NCBI GenBank assembly: GCA_963790525.1
Contig: CAWBOV010000002.1
Location: 558,001-622,000, forward strand
From: CAWBOV01 sp963790525
GTDB taxonomy: Bacteria > Actinomycetota > Actinomycetes > Mycobacteriales > Jatrophihabitantaceae
Length of the DNA stretch: 64,000 bases
Direction: 5' to 3'
The notes under the pieces were generated by a model. It worked only from the letters and a program-made list of their open reading frames with translations. It searched no databases and had not been told where the DNA came from. The position numbers were made by a program, and so were the translations under genes. The stretch's first letter is position 1. Each line of letters begins with the position of its first letter. Below are positions 61,731-64,000 of the stretch, piece after piece.

Positions 61731-62702
61731 TCACGAGGTCGGAGTGTGTCCTGCCAGCACCGTCGCGAGCATCTCCGGGTCGACGTTCCCGCCGGACTGG
61801 ATCACCGCGACGCGGCGCCCGCCCAGGCTCGCCCGCTCGGTCAGGGCGCCGGCGAGCGCGATCGCACCGGCCGGCTCGGCGACGTTGTGGGTGGTGGCGA
61901 GGATCAGCCGCATCGCCTCCGCCGTGGCGTCCTCACTGACCTGGACGACCCGGGCGGCGCCGGCTGAGATCACGGCGATGGCGGCCGCGTCCGGTACCCG
62001 GCAGGCGACCCCGTCGACGAACGTGTCCGCCGCCTCGGTGGAGACGACCGCACCCGCGGCGAAGGACAGCGCGGTCGCCGGGGCCCGGTCGGACACCACC
62101 CCGACGATCTCGGTCCGCGCGCCGAGCAGGTCCCGCACGTGGATGAGCCCGCTGATGCCCGAGCCCATCCCCACCGGGACGTAGACCACGTCGAGGTCGG
62201 GGACGGCCTCCAGCAGCTCGGCCGCGTACGTGGACACTCCCAGCACGAGATCGGGGTGGTACGGCGGGACGGCCTCGAGCCCCAGCTCGGCGGCGAGGTC
62301 GACGGACCGCTCACGAGCGGCCTGGAAGTCGTGCCCGTACTCGATCACCTCCGCGCCGAAGCCGCGCATGGCGGCGTTCTTGCCTGGTGAATTGCCGTGC
62401 GGTACCACGATGGTCACGTCGAGGCCCGTGGCGCGGCCGGCGAACGCCAGGCTCTGCCCGTGGTTGCCGCGGGTCGCGGAGACCAGGCCGCGCACGTGCG
62501 GGCGCTGCGCGCGCAGCCGGTCGGCGTAGACGAGGCCGCCACGCACCTTGAAGGCGCCGACCGGCGTGTGGTTCTCGTGCTTGACCCAGACCTCGGTGCC
62601 GACGGCGTCGGCGAGCAGCGGCCAGCGGAACTGCGGCGTCGGCGGTACCCAGCGTCCGACGAGCTCCCGGGCGTAGGCGAGGTCGGCGGCGGTGATCGTC
62701 AT
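61731..62702 (-). CDS. Threonine/serine dehydratase-like PLP enzyme
   Basis: 323 aa fold-type II PLP enzyme: ENHTPVGAFKVRGG with the Schiff-base Lys (~52), VSATRGNHGQSLAFA (~75), PVGMGSGISGLIHV (Gly-rich phosphate loop ~175), VIQSGGNVDPEML (~305, Ser/Gly loop). Would deaminate Thr or Ser to the 2-oxo acid; no regulatory ACT domain, so catabolic type. ATG overlaps the VOC gene stop (ATGA). Confidence 0.9.
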   Translation of the reverse strand: MTITAADLAYARELVGRWVPPTPQFRWPLLADAVGTEVWVKHENHTPVGAFKVRGGLVYADRLRAQRPHVRGLVSATRGNHGQSLAFAGRATGLDVTIVVPHGNSPGKNAAMRGFGAEVIEYGHDFQAARERSVDLAAELGLEAVPPYHPDLVLGVSTYAAELLEAVPDLDVVYVPVGMGSGISGLIHVRDLLGARTEIVGVVSDRAPATALSFAAGAVVSTEAADTFVDGVACRVPDAAAIAVISAGAARVVQVSEDATAEAMRLILATTHNVAEPAGAIALAGALTERASLGGRRVAVIQSGGNVDPEMLATVLAGHTPTS

Positions 62703-63076
62703 CCGGCGAACTGCGTCAGCGACAGGACGTTGCCGTCGGGATCGGTGAACCAGGCGACCAGATCGCCCCCGGGTGCCGTCCACACACCGGCGTCGTCCTG
62801 GTCCATCCCGTCGTACCGGCGGAACCCCACGCCCGCTGCGTTCAACTCCGCCACGGCGGCGGCGATGTCGTCGACCCGCCAGCCCAGCACGGTGTACTCG
62901 GCGACCGCCCGCTCGGCGACGGCCGTGACGCGCAGCATGGTGCCGTGGGCATCGAACACGCAGGCGTAGTCGTTGTCCTCCGTGCTGCGCAGCCCGAGCA
63001 CGCCGCCGTAGAACGCCCGGGCGCGCGGCAGGTCGGTGCTGGCGACGAAGGCGATCAGTCCGCTGTTCTGCAGCAT
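62699..63076 (-). CDS. VOC-family protein
   Basis: 125 aa. IAFVASTDLPRARAFYGGVLGLRSTED then YTVLGWRVDDIAAAVAELNAAGVGFRRYDGMDQDD and LVAWFTDPDGNVLSLTQF: a bleomycin-resistance/glyoxalase fold with the DPDGN ending. Four-base overlap with the dehydratase gene, so cotranscribed. Confidence 0.9.
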   Translation of the reverse strand: MLQNSGLIAFVASTDLPRARAFYGGVLGLRSTEDNDYACVFDAHGTMLRVTAVAERAVAEYTVLGWRVDDIAAAVAELNAAGVGFRRYDGMDQDDAGVWTAPGGDLVAWFTDPDGNVLSLTQFAG

Positions 63077-63173
63077 GCGGCGACCCTAGCGCGGCGCCGG
63101 TCGGGTCAGTCGGGGCGGACGCGTGCGCACTGCAGGCGGCGCGGCGTCGGGGTCAGTCGCTACTGTGCTCGAC

Positions 63174-64000
63174 GTGGCCCTTCCGACGATGTCCGAGACA
63201 CCGGAGCGCCCTCCGCGGGCGAATCTCGCGCTGTACCGCAAGTACCGCTCGGCGACCTTCGCGGACGTGATCGGCCAGGAGCACGTCACCGAGCCGCTGT
63301 CCACGGCGCTGACGGCCGGCCGCATCAACCACGCCTATCTGTTCAGCGGCCCCCGGGGCTGCGGCAAGACCTCCAGCGCGCGCATCCTCGCCCGGTCGCT
63401 CAACTGCGCCCAGGGCCCGACGCCGACGCCGTGCGGAGTCTGCGACTCGTGCATCGAACTCGCGCCGAACGGCTCCGGCTCGATCGACGTGATCGAGATC
63501 GACGCGGCCAGCCACGGCGGCATCGACGACGCACGGGACCTGCGCGAGCGGGCCTTCTACGCTCCGGCGCGGGACCGCTACAAGGTCTACATCATCGACG
63601 AGGCGCACATGGTCACCACCGGTGGCTTCAACGCGCTGCTCAAGCTGATCGAGGAGCCGCCGGAGTTCCTGGTGTTCGTCTTCGCGACGACGGAGCCCGA
63701 GAAGGTGCTGCAGACCATCCGCTCGCGCACCCATCACTACCCGTTCCGGCTCGTCCCTCCGGGAATCCTGCGCGCGCACCTCGAACGCATCTGTGCCGCC
63801 GAGGGAGCGACCGTCGAGCAGGCGGTGTTCCCGCTGGTGGTGCGCGCGGGCGGGGGCAGCGTGCGCGATTCGCTGTCGCTGCTGGACCAGCTGCTGGCCG
63901 GTGCCGGTCCGGAGGGCGTCACCTATGCCCGCGCGGTGTCGCTGCTCGGCGTCACCGACGCTGCGCTCATCGACGACATGGTCGACGCCCTCGCCGTGGG
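63174..64000 (+). CDS. dnaX: DNA polymerase III subunit gamma/tau, N-terminal part (cut by window edge)
   Basis: 275 residues present. LALYRKYRSATFADVIGQEH, Walker A GPRGCGKTSSARILA (~60), zinc-binding Cys cluster (NCAQGPTPTPCGVCDSC), IEIDAASHGGIDDARDLRER, Walker B YIIDEAHMVTTGGFNALLK, sensor FATTEPEKVLQTIRSR. Clamp-loader ATPase of replication. GTG at 63174 lies seven bases after TACTGT (63161-63166), the leaderless pattern; ATG at 63189 is the alternative. Continues beyond the window. Confidence 0.95.
   Translation, partial: MALPTMSETPERPPRANLALYRKYRSATFADVIGQEHVTEPLSTALTAGRINHAYLFSGPRGCGKTSSARILARSLNCAQGPTPTPCGVCDSCIELAPNGSGSIDVIEIDAASHGGIDDARDLRERAFYAPARDRYKVYIIDEAHMVTTGGFNALLKLIEEPPEFLVFVFATTEPEKVLQTIRSRTHHYPFRLVPPGILRAHLERICAAEGATVEQAVFPLVVRAGGGSVRDSLSLLDQLLAGAGPEGVTYARAVSLLGVTDAALIDDMVDALAV

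Overview
The window is high-GC DNA from an actinomycete. Supporting signs are complete mycothiol synthase (mshD), a GlnR-type regulator, SigE-family sigma factor, ANTAR proteins, a DUF2993/LmeA-like protein, an HbhA-like protein and many GTG starts. Gene order at 15.8-33.6 kb is, from memory, the mirror image of the mycobacterial Rv0811c-Rv0820 block (ygfZ, pabC-like, nitrobindin, sseC, rhodanese, lmeA, glnR, mshD, pst). The trio XRE regulator - HbhA-like - DUF2516 at 39.9-41.7 kb matches Rv0474-Rv0476. It is not Mycobacterium itself; the genus cannot be fixed from the sequence. No phage, insertion sequence or CRISPR array was seen.

Layout. 0-7.3 kb: end of a class II glutamine amidotransferase, a hemolysin III-like membrane protein, then a SorC-type regulator divergent from a polyol (mannitol/sorbitol-type) ABC uptake operon ending in a mannitol 2-dehydrogenase-like enzyme; twin palindromes flank the shared promoter region. 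7-15 kb: ankyrin protein, large catalase, two ANTAR proteins, an SDR, an orphan type IV pilin, a DUF347 membrane protein and a small secreted HExxH protein. 14.9-15.1 kb: a stand-alone small RNA candidate with its own promoter and terminator. 15.1-21.8 kb: MarR regulator, pstSCAB under a PHO box, mshD, glnR. 21.9-28.5 kb: hydrolase, membrane protein, LmeA-like, sigma factor with partner, then a cysteine-rich leader peptide ahead of rhodanese-sseC and a nitrobindin-like gene. 28.5-28.7 kb: a densely structured convergent intergenic region. 28.8-34.6 kb: pabC-like, pxpABC (5-oxoprolinase), Fur-family regulator with a His-repeat tail, ygfZ, an epimerase. 34.6-45 kb: MMPL transporter, aldo/keto reductase, DUF885 peptidase-like, XRE/HbhA/DUF2516, DUF962, two PH-domain membrane proteins, FetB-like permease. 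45.1-45.4 kb: tRNA-Ser(GGA) and SRP RNA. 45.4-64 kb: DUF2252, diguanylate cyclase, FAD oxidoreductase, cobalamin riboswitch with bluB, a DUF4157 protein, miscellaneous enzymes, rnhA, a large secreted glycosidase, TetR, threonine dehydratase-like, and the start of dnaX.

Sequence quality. About 20 genes are interrupted by single-base frame shifts although the protein homology continues unbroken in the next frame. Most are explained by one extra C or G; a few need a missing base. They cluster in the polyol operon, pst operon, ygfZ, the FAD oxidoreductase and bluB. I read them as assembly or base-calling errors, not decay, and give each gene its full homology span. Many genes carry a TANNNT-like -10 box 6-8 bases before the start codon, so leaderless mRNAs appear common.
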